DNA of 64,000 bases, taken from the NCBI GenBank assembly GCA_023407575.1, contig JAEYLX010000026.1:310001-374000 (forward strand). Direction: 5' to 3'. Made by a program: the position numbers and the translations under genes. A model generated the notes under the pieces. It was not told the origin of the DNA. It was given only the letters and a program-made list of their open reading frames with translations, and made no database searches. Below are positions 16,894 to 26,746 of the stretch, piece by piece. This DNA is from Bacillota bacterium. Its GTDB lineage: Bacteria; Bacillota; Clostridia; Lachnospirales; Lachnospiraceae. Each line of letters starts with the position of its first letter. Position 1 is the stretch's first letter.

Positions 16894-18564
16894 ATGTTGA
16901 ATTTTAAAAGATATCAAAAAAATCCAATTATAGAAATATCGGAAAGACAGTGGCCATCAAAGCAAATAGAGAAAGCACCCACTTGGTGCAGTGTAGATTT
17001 AAGAGATGGTAATCAAGCCTTGGTTGAACCAATGGTGGTTAGTGAAAAAATTGAATTCTTTCAGTTATTAGTGAAGCTTGGTTTTAAGGAAATAGAAGTG
17101 GGGTTTCCCTCTGCTTCTCAAATTGAGTTTGATTTCTTAAGACAGTTGGTGGATCGAAGATTAATTCCAGAGGATGTAACCATTCAGGTATTGGTACAGT
17201 GCAGAGAACACTTACTAAAAAGAACCTTTGAAGCACTGGAAGGGGTTAAAAAGGCGATTGTACACATTTATAACTCCACCTCGACCTTACAGAGGGATGT
17301 TGTGTTTCAAATGTCCAGAGAAGAAATTAAACAGATTGCAATAGAAGGAACAAAACTGGTGAAGGAGTATGCCAAGACATTTCCAGGAAAGATAATCCTA
17401 GAATATTCGCCAGAAAGCTTTACCGGAACAGAAGTGGAGTTTGCACTAGAGATATGCAATGCAGTGCAAAATATTTGGCAACCTACAACAGAGAATAAAA
17501 TTATCTTCAACCTTCCTGCAACGGTAGAAATGAATACGCCGAATGTCTATGCTGATCAGATAGAATGGATGAATCGCAATTTTAAGGACCGTGAAACCAT
17601 TATTTTAAGCGTACACCCACACAATGACAGGGGTACAGGAGTTGCAATTGCAGAACTTGCCATCCTTGCCGGAGCGGACCGTGTGGAAGGTACATTGTTT
17701 GGCAATGGAGAACGAACCGGTAATGTAGATATTTTGACCTTGGCTTATAATATGTTTTCCCAAGGAATTAATCCTGAATTATATATAGATAATGTAAATG
17801 AAATCATAGAAACCTATGAGCGTCTATGCAAAATGAAAGTACATGAGAGGCATCCTTACGCGGGGAAATTAGTATTTACCGCATTTTCTGGCTCTCATCA
17901 GGATGCTATCAATAAGGGTGTTAAGGCGATGAAGGAGCGTAACAGTGCCATTTGGGCTGTGCCGTATCTTCCTATTGATCCAGCTGATATCGGAAGACAG
18001 TATGAACCAATCGTTCGTATTAATAGCCAGTCCGGTAAGGGCGGTGTTGCATTTGTTATGGAAAACTATTATGGTTATAAATTGCCAAAAGCAATGCATA
18101 AAGAGTTTGCAGATGTAATACAGCTGCTATCAGAGAAGCAGGGTGAAGTTAGTCCGGACCAGATTATGAGTGAGTTCAAGAATACTTACTTAGATAAGAA
18201 GGAACCGCTGCACTTTAAGAAATGTAGGATTGAAGATCTTGCTGATAGTGGAGAATCATCAACAGCGGTGGTACTTGAATATACCAATAAGTCTGTGGTT
18301 AAGAGACTCGAAGCAACCGGTAATGGTCCAATCGATGCAGTATTAAGAGGCTTAGAAGCGGAGCTTAACGTGCATCTTAAGATTCTTGACTATTCAGAGC
18401 ATGCATTGGCTGGAGGAGCCAACGCACAAGCGGCTGCTTATATTCAAATGCTTGATATGGATAGCAAAAAGACAATCTTTGGCGTTGGTGTCAGCTCAAA
18501 TATTACTAGAGCCTCTATCAGAGCTATCTTTAGTGCACTAAATCGATTGAATATTGTTGAATAA
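16894..18564 (+). CDS. leuA: 2-isopropylmalate synthase
   Basis: Condenses acetyl-CoA with 2-oxoisovalerate, the committed step of leucine synthesis. At 556 residues it is the long LeuA form. The catalytic HMGL-like TIM barrel includes CSVDLRDGNQALVEPM (about 32-47), where the metal Asp and catalytic Arg sit, and SVHPHNDRGTG (about 240) with the metal histidines, followed by GNGERTGNVD. The C-terminal ~150 residues form the leucine-binding regulatory domain (LeuA_dimer), including NRLNIVE at the end. It stands alone, without leuBCD, and is preceded by a long leader and followed by a terminator. Confidence 0.95.
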   Translation: MLNFKRYQKNPIIEISERQWPSKQIEKAPTWCSVDLRDGNQALVEPMVVSEKIEFFQLLVKLGFKEIEVGFPSASQIEFDFLRQLVDRRLIPEDVTIQVLVQCREHLLKRTFEALEGVKKAIVHIYNSTSTLQRDVVFQMSREEIKQIAIEGTKLVKEYAKTFPGKIILEYSPESFTGTEVEFALEICNAVQNIWQPTTENKIIFNLPATVEMNTPNVYADQIEWMNRNFKDRETIILSVHPHNDRGTGVAIAELAILAGADRVEGTLFGNGERTGNVDILTLAYNMFSQGINPELYIDNVNEIIETYERLCKMKVHERHPYAGKLVFTAFSGSHQDAINKGVKAMKERNSAIWAVPYLPIDPADIGRQYEPIVRINSQSGKGGVAFVMENYYGYKLPKAMHKEFADVIQLLSEKQGEVSPDQIMSEFKNTYLDKKEPLHFKKCRIEDLADSGESSTAVVLEYTNKSVVKRLEATGNGPIDAVLRGLEAELNVHLKILDYSEHALAGGANAQAAAYIQMLDMDSKKTIFGVGVSSNITRASIRAIFSALNRLNIVE

Positions 18565-18651
18565 AGAAAAATCTCTGACTGGTTTAGAAGAATATCAAAT
18601 AATATAATAATCTATTATAAATCATCCCAAAAAGGAAATAATAGATAATAG

Positions 18652-18692
18652 AAGGCTGCTGGACTATGAATAAGGTTCAGCGGCTTTTCCTT
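18652..18692 (+). terminator. Terminator after leuA
   Basis: AAGGCTGCTGGAC pairs with GTTCAGCGGCTTT (with G-T pairs), followed by a short T stretch. It lies in a 350-bp gap that otherwise holds only the promoter at 18791-18819. Confidence 0.65.
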
Positions 18693-18790
18693 TACACGAG
18701 GAGCATGTTTCTTCTAGCTCTTTGAATAGTTTTTAGGTGTGTTATAAGTCGAAAATGGGGTTTTGACTTTAGTCAACAAATGAAGTTTTA

Positions 18791-18819
18791 TTGACTTGTC
18801 CCTCTTTGAATGCTATAAT
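18791..18819 (+). promoter_or_regulatory. Sigma-A promoter of the glycopolymer cluster
   Basis: TTGACT at 18791-18796 and TATAAT at 18814-18819 are 17 nt apart. Transcription is predicted from about 18826, giving a leader of about 90 nt before the export permease gene. Confidence 0.8.
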
Positions 18820-18914
18820 CCCTTTGATGTTAAGTTTTTGAATAAAGTGGTAATCTAGGAATGTCTTGCTTTGCGATAATGACGTAATAATGGAAGAATG
18901 ATAAGGGGATTAAG

Positions 18915-19697
18915 ATGAAACAGAGTCTAAAGAATTTTAGTAAATATAGATTTTTATTATCAGAGTTAGTAGTTAAGGAAATTAAATTGAAATATAGAAG
19001 ATCCTACCTGGGAATACTGTGGACTTTACTTGAGCCTCTTTTGACTATGATTGTGTTGAGTACAGTATTTGGAAAAATTTTTGGTAATAGAGGTGAAAGT
19101 TTTCCTGTTTATGTTCTAACAGGACGATTGTTGTATACCTACTTTTCTAATGCCACAAAAGGGTCTATGAAATCCATACGTAATAACGCACAGATGATTA
19201 AAAAGGTATATGTACCTAAATATATTTATCCTTTAGCATCCGTAATATCTCAATTTGTAACGTTCTTAATTTCGTTAATTGTATTAATTGGAGTGTCAAT
19301 CGTACTTAAGGTTAAGCCAACAATTTATTTGTTTGAAGCAGTTATTCCGCTTGCGATTCTATTTGTTATGGCCTTGGGTGTGGGTATGATTCTTGCCACC
19401 TTAGCGGTGTTTTTCCGTGACGTGGAATACCTTTGGGGCGTAGTACTGATGTTAATTATGTATTGCTGTGCAATTTTCTATAAAGTCGAGAATGTAACAA
19501 CAAATGGCGACCTTAACTGGATATTTAAGTACAATCCTCTCTATGCATGTATTTTAAATTTCAGAAACACTGTACTTTATGGTCGACCACTTGATTCCTT
19601 TGCACTCTTGTATTCTCTTGGATTTAGTTTGGTGGTATTGGTTATAGGGTTTGGGATGTTTTACAAGAAGCAGGATGAATTTATTCTTAATATATAG
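18915..19697 (+). CDS. Polysaccharide/teichoic-acid ABC exporter permease (TagG/Wzm-like)
   Basis: A 260-residue ABC-2-type permease that moves lipid-linked glycopolymer across the membrane. The N-terminus KEIKLKYRRSYLGILWTLLEPLL is the conserved entry to the first of about six helices; RNNAQMIKKVYVPKYIYPLA is the typical cytoplasmic loop of TagG/Wzm proteins. The ATPase partner follows 82 bp downstream. It heads a same-strand run with TagD and glycerophosphotransferase-like genes, which points to export of a glycerol-phosphate-containing wall polymer. Whether the polymer is a true teichoic acid or another phosphoglycan cannot be told from this gene. Confidence 0.9.
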   Translation: MKQSLKNFSKYRFLLSELVVKEIKLKYRRSYLGILWTLLEPLLTMIVLSTVFGKIFGNRGESFPVYVLTGRLLYTYFSNATKGSMKSIRNNAQMIKKVYVPKYIYPLASVISQFVTFLISLIVLIGVSIVLKVKPTIYLFEAVIPLAILFVMALGVGMILATLAVFFRDVEYLWGVVLMLIMYCCAIFYKVENVTTNGDLNWIFKYNPLYACILNFRNTVLYGRPLDSFALLYSLGFSLVVLVIGFGMFYKKQDEFILNI

Positions 19698-19779
19698 ACT
19701 AAGACTAATACGGTAATATTATTAGGATAAAATAGGATTTAAAAATAGATAGCAGACATAGCCGCAAATTGGAGGAAAC

Positions 19780-20517
19780 ATGGGTAAAGTAGTAGTCAAG
19801 GTTGATAAACTGAGTGTACGCTTTCTAATGAATACGGAAAAAGTGGACAACCTTAAGGAATTTGTAATTAGAAAAATTAAACGTACATTAAGTTATAAAG
19901 AGTTTTGGGCATTGAAGGATGTATCCTTTCAAATAGAAGAAGGGGATAGAGTTGGTATCCTTGGATTTAATGGTGCTGGTAAAAGTACCTTGCTAAAGAC
20001 CATTGCCGGTGTAATGAAACCAACTGAGGGAAGCGTAACAACCAGAGGTAAGATAGCACCATTACTTGAGCTTGGAGCAGGTTTTGATTTGCAATATACG
20101 GGTGCAGAAAATATTTACCTATACGGTGCTGTACTTGGATATTCCAAAGAATTTATCAAAGAGAAGTTTAATGAAATTGTAGAATTCTCCGAACTGGGTG
20201 ATTTCATTAATGTACCGGTGAAAAATTATTCTTCCGGTATGAAATCAAGATTGGGATTTTCCATTGCAACCATCGTAGAACCAGATATCTTAATTTTAGA
20301 TGAGGTATTTGCTGTAGGTGATGCCAAGTTTAGAAAAAAGAGTGAAGAGAAGATTAAGACCATGTTTGATACAGGTATTACCGTACTATTTGTATCTCAT
20401 AATATTAAACAGGTAAAAACCATTTGTAATAAGGCAATCCTATTAGAAAAAGGAACTTTGATTGCAAAGGGAGATGTAGCAGATATCTGTAAGATATATG
20501 AGAAGAAGGTAAAATAA
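19780..20517 (+). CDS. Polysaccharide/teichoic-acid ABC exporter ATPase (TagH/Wzt-like)
   Basis: A 245-residue ABC ATPase and partner of the permease upstream. Walker A is GFNGAGKST (about residues 65-73), the signature is YSSGMKSRLGFS, Walker B is ILILDEVFAVGD, and the switch histidine is in VSHN. The APLLELGAGFDLQYTGAENIY stretch is the usual TagH/Wzt mark. It lacks the C-terminal carbohydrate-binding extension of Wzt-type exporters and the SH3-like tail of B. subtilis TagH, so it is a minimal ATPase. GGAGG precedes the ATG. Confidence 0.92.
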   Translation: MGKVVVKVDKLSVRFLMNTEKVDNLKEFVIRKIKRTLSYKEFWALKDVSFQIEEGDRVGILGFNGAGKSTLLKTIAGVMKPTEGSVTTRGKIAPLLELGAGFDLQYTGAENIYLYGAVLGYSKEFIKEKFNEIVEFSELGDFINVPVKNYSSGMKSRLGFSIATIVEPDILILDEVFAVGDAKFRKKSEEKIKTMFDTGITVLFVSHNIKQVKTICNKAILLEKGTLIAKGDVADICKIYEKKVK

Positions 20518-20641
20518 AGGTAAAAGCTAAACAGTTAGGATACCATGGATTTCCGAGTTTAGTTCTGAATAGTTTTGCTTAAGAATTTGAAAAAGTTTCG
20601 CCTTATATTTATTTAGATAACTACAATTATGGAGGAAATAA

Positions 20642-21043
20642 ATGAAAAAAGTAATTACTTATGGAACATTTGATCTGCTTCATGTTGGACACATAAATTT
20701 GCTTCGTAGAGCGAGAGCACTTGGAGATTATCTGGTAGTTGTGGCTTCCTCTGATGAGTTTAATGCAATCAAAAACAAGAAGGCATACTATCCCTTTGAA
20801 GATAGAAAGGTTATTCTGGAAGCAATCAAATATGTGGATGAAGTTCTCCCGGAATATAATTGGGAACAGAAGATCGATGACGTTGTGAACAATCAGATTG
20901 ATGTATTTGTTATGGGAGATGACTGGGAAGGAAAATTTGACTTTCTAAAGGATTATTGTGAGGTTGTCTATTTACCAAGAACAGAAGGAATTTCAACTAC
21001 TAAAATTAAAACGGACTTAAATCTGAAAAAAGTTGAAAAATAA
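20642..21043 (+). CDS. tagD: Glycerol-3-phosphate cytidylyltransferase (TagD-like)
   Basis: Makes CDP-glycerol from sn-glycerol 3-phosphate and CTP, the donor for glycerol-phosphate polymer synthesis. All 133 residues fit TagD. The nucleotidyl-transferase HxGH motif is His14-Val-Gly-His17 in TYGTFDLLHVGHINLLRRA, and the second motif is RTEGISTTKIK near the C-terminus. GGAGG lies 6 nt before the ATG. The three downstream genes with CDP-glycerol transferase domains are the probable users of its product. Confidence 0.94.
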   Translation: MKKVITYGTFDLLHVGHINLLRRARALGDYLVVVASSDEFNAIKNKKAYYPFEDRKVILEAIKYVDEVLPEYNWEQKIDDVVNNQIDVFVMGDDWEGKFDFLKDYCEVVYLPRTEGISTTKIKTDLNLKKVEK

Positions 21044-21115
21044 TAAATGATGATAAATAAATGAATTTGCGACAGCTGTCTTGAACTGTAGCATTGCGAG
21101 GGAATGGAGCCTTCT

Positions 21116-22300
21116 ATGAAACGAAGTATTCGAAAAATAATGAAGTTACCCATTTTGGTAATCTACAGATTGCTCTGGTTTTGCTGTAAGGTGAATAAAA
21201 ATATCATTATTTTTGAAAGTAACGTTGGAAGAAATTATTCTGGCAATCCCAAAGCAATATATGAATATTTAGTGTCACAAGGGCTGGATAAGGTATTTCG
21301 CTGTTATTATATTTTAGAGGATACATCCATTACCCTGCCTGGTAATGTGAAGAAGGTAAAGCGCATCCGTTTACCTTATTTCTATTATTTAACGAGAGCA
21401 GGTTTTTGGGTTAGTGATACCCGTATGCCTACATACCTAAGAAAGAAAAAGAAGACAAACTATATTCAAACCTGGCATGGAACTCCGCTGAAAAAACTTG
21501 CTTTGGATCTTGAGCAAATATCCATGGAAGGGGAAGTCAGTTTAGAGGATTATAAGAAGAAATTTGCAGAAAATACAGAGACCTGGGATTATCTTATTTC
21601 CCAGAATTCTTATTCCACAGATATATTTCGAAGGGCATTTGCTTTTCAGGGTACCATGTTAGAGATTGGATATCCAAGAAACGATATTTTATTTCGTGAC
21701 AATCATGCTGCTGCAATTTTAGCTTTAAAAATGAAATTGAAGCTGCCTCTGGATAAAAAACTAATCCTTTATGCTCCAACCTGGAGAGATAATGAACATC
21801 TGGGACATTTAAAGTATAAATTCAGTTCGGCAATGAATTATAACTATTTAAAAGATACCTTGGATAAGGAGTATTGTCTGCTGGTAAAAGCACATTACCT
21901 GGTGGGGGAAGAGTCGAACTTAGAGCAATATGATAATTTTCTGCACTATTTTGATGCCTCCTGTGATATAGCAGAGCTATATTTGGTTTCGGACATGTTG
22001 ATTACGGATTACTCCTCAGTTATGTTTGACTACAGTCTTTTAGATAGGCCAATGATATTTTTCACCTATGATTTGGAGCAATATAAGGATCATTTACGAG
22101 GATTTTATTTTGATTTTCTTGAAGAAGCTCCAGGTCCAATTGTATTAACCAATGAGGAGTTGGTGAAAGAAATCAGTACCTATAATTATAAATCTTATGA
22201 AGCAAAATATGAGGCATTTAGGCAGAGATTCAACCATGCAGATGATGGGAAAGCCTCACAAAAAATAGTTGATTTAATTAGAACTCATACTTCGAAGTAA
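21116..22300 (+). CDS. CDP-glycerol:poly(glycerophosphate) glycerophosphotransferase (TagB/TagF-like)
   Basis: A 394-residue, single-domain enzyme of the Glyphos_transf family, which transfers glycerol phosphate from CDP-glycerol to a lipid-linked acceptor. Family marks are QTWHGTPLKKLALDL (about residue 115), ILYAPTWRDNEH, and ITDYSSVMFDYSLLDRPMIF near residue 295. The N-terminus has a membrane-binding hydrophobic stretch. The length fits TagB-type primases or short polymerases rather than the ~740-residue TagF. The ATG at 21116 follows GGAG by 6 nt; an earlier in-frame ATG at 21104 overlaps that site. Confidence 0.88.
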   Translation: MKRSIRKIMKLPILVIYRLLWFCCKVNKNIIIFESNVGRNYSGNPKAIYEYLVSQGLDKVFRCYYILEDTSITLPGNVKKVKRIRLPYFYYLTRAGFWVSDTRMPTYLRKKKKTNYIQTWHGTPLKKLALDLEQISMEGEVSLEDYKKKFAENTETWDYLISQNSYSTDIFRRAFAFQGTMLEIGYPRNDILFRDNHAAAILALKMKLKLPLDKKLILYAPTWRDNEHLGHLKYKFSSAMNYNYLKDTLDKEYCLLVKAHYLVGEESNLEQYDNFLHYFDASCDIAELYLVSDMLITDYSSVMFDYSLLDRPMIFFTYDLEQYKDHLRGFYFDFLEEAPGPIVLTNEELVKEISTYNYKSYEAKYEAFRQRFNHADDGKASQKIVDLIRTHTSK

Positions 22301-22377
22301 AGTTATATTGTCATAGATTAATCTCTAGCGGAAGTATGCAGCACCTGTAACTTACCGTTATAGGTAATGAGAAAGGC

Positions 22378-23550
22378 ATGGTCATTGATATGAAAGTTAT
22401 CGGCTATCTCATATTTGCAGGTTTTTTCTATCTCTTTCGCCTGTTTTGTTCCATTAAACCCAAGAAGGTATTTGGAATAATGACACATGATGGCAGCAGG
22501 GATGGTAATGTGGGGGTAATGGTGGATTATCTGAAGAAGATGGATCAAGAATATACCTTTCATTATCTGAAAAAAGCAGATAGCAATGCGGTAAAAAAAC
22601 TTAATATGATAAAAGGAAAAGTTAGCTTTTTTATTGAGAAGCCATACCAACTTGCAACAAGTGAATTTATCCTATTAGATAATACCTTCCTTCCAATGGC
22701 TTATCTGAACTTTACAGATAAAGTTAAAGTTATTCAACTCTGGCATGGAACAGGAACCATCAAACGGTTTGGACAGGATGTGAATACGGGGAGACTTAAA
22801 GAGCTCGAGCGGAGAGCAAATAAAAGAATTACACATCTAATTGTCAACAGTGAAGATACAAAAAAGGAATATGCAGGTGCTTTTGGAGTGCCGGAGGATA
22901 AGGTGTTTATCTATGGATTGCCCAGAACGGATTTGTTCTTTCGTGAAGAATCGATGGAGGAGCGTAGAATAAAGTTCTTTGCACAGTACCCCCAGTATAA
23001 GAATAAAAAGCTTGTACTCTATGCCCCGACTTTTCGAGATCAGGAGAAGGATAATCCTAAATTAAGGCTGGATGTGGAGCTGCTAAGTAAACAGCTTCCA
23101 GAGGATTATATCCTATTACTTCGTCTTCATCCCTTTGTTATGGAGGCTTATCAGAAAACAACAAAGAGTATATCCTCTTATCCCAATATAGTACCTATGT
23201 CAGCATATACGGACATTAACACGCTTCTGGTGGTGGCGGACTACTTAATTACAGATTATTCTTCGGTACTATTTGAATTTTGCTTATTGGAAAAGCCAAT
23301 GTTGTTTTATGCCTATGACCTTGATGATTTTTCAGACAATGGCAGGGGATTTTATAGAGCATATGGCGATTATGTACCGGGACCAATTGTGGAAGATACA
23401 AACGATGTCTTAGAACTTTTATTGAAGGATAAGTTTGATCTTGATAGAATTAAAAGATTTAAAGGAAAGAATTATAAGTATCTGGATGGAAAAGCAGCAG
23501 AGAGAATTTACTTAAAAATATTTCGTAAGACAGTTAAGGATGATATTTAA
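22378..23550 (+). CDS. Second CDP-glycerol glycerophosphotransferase family protein
   Basis: A 390-residue paralogue of the preceding gene. It has an N-terminal hydrophobic helix (about 8-25), then QLWHGTGTIKRFGQDV, VLYAPTFRDQEKDN and ITDYSSVLFEFCLLEKPMLF, ending with GRGFYRAYGDYVPGPIV. The WHGT and DYSS motifs are the conserved transferase elements. The start is uncertain: no good ribosome binding site precedes 22378, and an ATG at 22390 is possible. With its paralogue it may carry out successive steps, such as linkage then priming or polymerisation. Confidence 0.85.
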   Translation: MVIDMKVIGYLIFAGFFYLFRLFCSIKPKKVFGIMTHDGSRDGNVGVMVDYLKKMDQEYTFHYLKKADSNAVKKLNMIKGKVSFFIEKPYQLATSEFILLDNTFLPMAYLNFTDKVKVIQLWHGTGTIKRFGQDVNTGRLKELERRANKRITHLIVNSEDTKKEYAGAFGVPEDKVFIYGLPRTDLFFREESMEERRIKFFAQYPQYKNKKLVLYAPTFRDQEKDNPKLRLDVELLSKQLPEDYILLLRLHPFVMEAYQKTTKSISSYPNIVPMSAYTDINTLLVVADYLITDYSSVLFEFCLLEKPMLFYAYDLDDFSDNGRGFYRAYGDYVPGPIVEDTNDVLELLLKDKFDLDRIKRFKGKNYKYLDGKAAERIYLKIFRKTVKDDI

Positions 23551-23606
23551 GGAAGACAGTTAGGGGAAGAAGAAAAAAAGATAGTTCGACAAGACTGTTA
23601 GGGGAA

Positions 23607-23645
23607 ACAGTAAAGAAAGACAGTAAAGAAAGACAGTAAAGAAAG
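23607..23645. repeat. Three tandem copies of a 13-bp unit
   Basis: ACAGTAAAGAAAG occurs three times in a row between the second and third transferase genes. It is framed by two related GACAAGAC(T/A)...AGGGGAAA(C/T)AG segments. It looks like slippage-born simple repeat DNA without coding capacity. Confidence 0.8.
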
Positions 23646-23785
23646 ACAGGTCGACAAGACAATAAGGGGAAATAGTTAGGGAAGATAAATAGGTAGCAAC
23701 ACAGTAGTAATGGTTGTAACAGTAAAGGCTGAACAGTTACAATTTAGTATTATAAATACAGCGATAACTTTGGAGGGAACGTTAA

Positions 23786-26746
23786 GTGGATAATTCGAAC
23801 TTTAAAATAAGTATTATCATGCCAGTGTATAATGTGGAACGATATCTTAGAGCATGTCTTGAAAGTGTTGTTAATCAGACTTTAGAGGGCATAGAAATTA
23901 TCGTAGTCAATGATGGTAGTAAGGATAATAGTATAAGTATTCTAAATGAATACGAAAAAATGCATTCGGATCGTATGAAGGTGTTCACAACAGAAAATCA
24001 TGGGGTAAGTCATGCCAGAAATTATGGTCTGGCTAGGGCTACCGGTGAGTACATTTTGTTTGTGGACAGCGATGACTTCATCGAAAAGGATATGTGTGAA
24101 AAGCTATATCAGAAGGCCATTAGAGACAATAATGATATTGTTATTTGCGGTCGTTATAATGTCTATGAGCGTGAAAATATCGGTGAGTTGAAAAAGAAAT
24201 CGGCACCCACCATGCTGATTAATACGAATTTTAATTTAAGTGAGCACAAGTATGAGTTAGCACATATTTCACCCTTCCCTTGGGACAAACTGTTTCGAAG
24301 AAATGTATTACAGGGTTTACAATTTCCAGAGAATATGCGTTTTGAGGACCTTGTTCTTGTATTCGAGGCTTGTTGTCGTGCTGAAAGTATTGGTGTAGTA
24401 GAAGAACCCCTCTACAACTACCGTAGAACAACCCAGGGTGGCTTCTTAAACAGCTTTAGCGAGCAAACCCTTGATATTGTAAAGGCTTTCCGTTTGGTAG
24501 TTGACTTTATGAAAGCAAATGGATACATGGATATCTACCATGATGAGCTGGAGTATATCTGTACCAGACACTTCCTCTATCGTTATGGAGCTTTGTTTGC
24601 AGGTGGCAACAAAGGAAAACTGGAAGTAAAGCTTTCTATTATTAAAGAGACCCAGGAGTTTCTGGACACAGAGTTTTCTAATTGGCATAACAACCACTAC
24701 TTAAAATATTCCTCTGGTGCTTTAAGAGCAAGATTAAAGCTGTATACCAATAAGAATAAGATGATAAGGCTGACTAAAACCCGTGAAATAACACCGGATA
24801 GGGTTATGAACTTGTTTTTACGTGCTAGAAATTTTAAATCTAAATGGGGAAAGAAAATAAAACGCTTTATTAAGAGCAAAGATAGAATGAAGATGATTAA
24901 GAAGAAGCTCCCTATCGTTAAGATTATGAAACAGGGTGGAAGTGTTTTCTATACCCATATGTATGAAAAACTTTCTATTCGTCCAAATGATATTTTATTT
25001 GAATCTAAACACGGAGAGGATATTGCAGGTAATATCTTTGCACTTATTAGAGAATTGCATAAGGAAGAATACAAGGATTACAACATTCTGCTTGCAATGA
25101 GCAGAAAGTACAGAAAGCAATATCGTACACTGTTAGAAACCTACAGCCTTACCAATGTAACGATGATTAGTATCCGTTCGAGAGATTATGCCAGAGCCTT
25201 AGCAAGTGCAAAATACCTGGTTACAGACACCAGCTTCCCGCCATACTTCATTAAGAAGCAGGAACAGGTGTATTTAAATACCTGGCATGGTACCCCGCTT
25301 AAGGCAATGGGTAGAATTGTACCTAATCGTGAATTTGGTTTAGGAAATGTTCAGAGAAACTTCCTGATCGCAGACTATTTATTATACCAGAATGACTTCT
25401 CCAAGGAAGCATTCATGACGGATTATATGATTAAGGATATCTATCCTGGAACTGCTTTGGTTAGTGGATATCCAAGAAACTCCATTTTCCTTCACAAGAA
25501 TCGATATGAGGAAATCCGTTCGGAATTAGAAATAGAGGACAAACAGGTTATCATTTACATGCCAACCTGGAGAGGAATGCTTCATCAAAAGGATACCGCA
25601 AAGCAACTTGAAATGTTAGGTGTTTTCTTCGACCTAATTGACAATAAGCTTACCGATGATCAAGTCTTCTATGTTAAGCTTCATCCATTTGTAAAAAATC
25701 AGATGAAGTATACCAGCTATCAGAGAATTAAAGAATTTCCTTCGGGCTATGAGACTTATGACTTCTTAAATGCCAGTGATGTACTCGTTACCGATTACTC
25801 CAGTATTATGTTCGACTATGCGGTTACCCAGCGTAAAATTGTCTTATTTACCTATGATAGGGAAGAATATAAGAACGGTCGTGGCTTGTATATTGACTTA
25901 GATAGTTTAGAGCTTCCAAAGGCAGATACTGTGGATCAGTTAATTGAAGAATTAGGTGCGGAACATAAGGGTTATCCTAAGTTCTTTGAACAGTTCTGTT
26001 CCTTTGACTCCATTGATACGCCGAAGCAAATCATACAGACTCTGTTACATGGTAAATTAGATCATAAAGATCATTTCAAGGCAATTAAAGTGCAGCCTGA
26101 TAAAAGAGAGAAAGTCCTTATATTTATCAGAGGCGTGAAGAATGATCATTATACCAGAGCATTAATTGAAGAAATCAACTCCATGGACTTAAATCGCTAT
26201 GATGTGTATGTATGTATGAAGGCATCAAAAGCAAAGAAGTCCTCCCATATGCTTTCACTGCTTAAAAAAGAAGTGAATTATATTCCGATTACTTATCAAG
26301 TGAATTATACAAGAATGGATTACATTTTAAGCAAGCTTCAATTGAAATTTAAAATTAAGACCCATTTAACCAATAACCGTATTGATAAAATTATGAATCG
26401 TGAAATTGATAAGCATTTTGCTGGCATTCACTTCGACTATGTAATTCATCATTCCATGTTAGATAGAATGGTTGGTCATATGTGCTGCTTACTTGGTAAA
26501 ACAACTATTTATAACTTTAAATATTTTAATTTAAGCGATTTTAAAGCAGGACGCGGCTATCGTAGACAGGTGAAATATTTTATTAAACGTTTCCCTGAAT
26601 ACTCCTATGTGGTTGTAACCAAGGAATTTGAATTGCTTCGTAAGAAGGCAGATAACGTTATTTATAACCAGGAACACGTATTTCCATTTTCAACTATTTT
26701 AACGGAGGTGACACAGGATGAAGGTCGGAGTAATCACATTTCATAA
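23786..26746 (+). CDS. Fusion of a GT2 glycosyltransferase and a CDP-glycerol glycerophosphotransferase, with an extra C-terminal domain
   Basis: A 986-residue multidomain protein. Residues 1-240 form a GT-A (family 2) glycosyltransferase: SIIMPVYNVERYLRACLESV, IIVVNDGSKDNS, and the DxD-like FVDSDDFIE near residue 95. Residues about 370-755 form a Glyphos_transf domain with YLNTWHGTPLKAMGR, IYMPTWRG and VTDYSSIMFDYAV. The last ~220 residues (from about 770, KVLIFIRGVKNDHYTRALI) resemble the N-lobe of a GT-B glycosyltransferase, but the match is weak. It starts at GTG with GGAGGGA 7 nt upstream. One polypeptide could thus alternate sugar and glycerol-phosphate addition, building a glycosyl-glycerophosphate repeat. 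The domain calls are strong; the product is inference. Confidence 0.88.
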   Translation: MDNSNFKISIIMPVYNVERYLRACLESVVNQTLEGIEIIVVNDGSKDNSISILNEYEKMHSDRMKVFTTENHGVSHARNYGLARATGEYILFVDSDDFIEKDMCEKLYQKAIRDNNDIVICGRYNVYERENIGELKKKSAPTMLINTNFNLSEHKYELAHISPFPWDKLFRRNVLQGLQFPENMRFEDLVLVFEACCRAESIGVVEEPLYNYRRTTQGGFLNSFSEQTLDIVKAFRLVVDFMKANGYMDIYHDELEYICTRHFLYRYGALFAGGNKGKLEVKLSIIKETQEFLDTEFSNWHNNHYLKYSSGALRARLKLYTNKNKMIRLTKTREITPDRVMNLFLRARNFKSKWGKKIKRFIKSKDRMKMIKKKLPIVKIMKQGGSVFYTHMYEKLSIRPNDILFESKHGEDIAGNIFALIRELHKEEYKDYNILLAMSRKYRKQYRTLLETYSLTNVTMISIRSRDYARALASAKYLVTDTSFPPYFIKKQEQVYLNTWHGTPLKAMGRIVPNREFGLGNVQRNFLIADYLLYQNDFSKEAFMTDYMIKDIYPGTALVSGYPRNSIFLHKNRYEEIRSELEIEDKQVIIYMPTWRGMLHQKDTAKQLEMLGVFFDLIDNKLTDDQVFYVKLHPFVKNQMKYTSYQRIKEFPSGYETYDFLNASDVLVTDYSSIMFDYAVTQRKIVLFTYDREEYKNGRGLYIDLDSLELPKADTVDQLIEELGAEHKGYPKFFEQFCSFDSIDTPKQIIQTLLHGKLDHKDHFKAIKVQPDKREKVLIFIRGVKNDHYTRALIEEINSMDLNRYDVYVCMKASKAKKSSHMLSLLKKEVNYIPITYQVNYTRMDYILSKLQLKFKIKTHLTNNRIDKIMNREIDKHFAGIHFDYVIHHSMLDRMVGHMCCLLGKTTIYNFKYFNLSDFKAGRGYRRQVKYFIKRFPEYSYVVVTKEFELLRKKADNVIYNQEHVFPFSTILTEVTQDEGRSNHIS

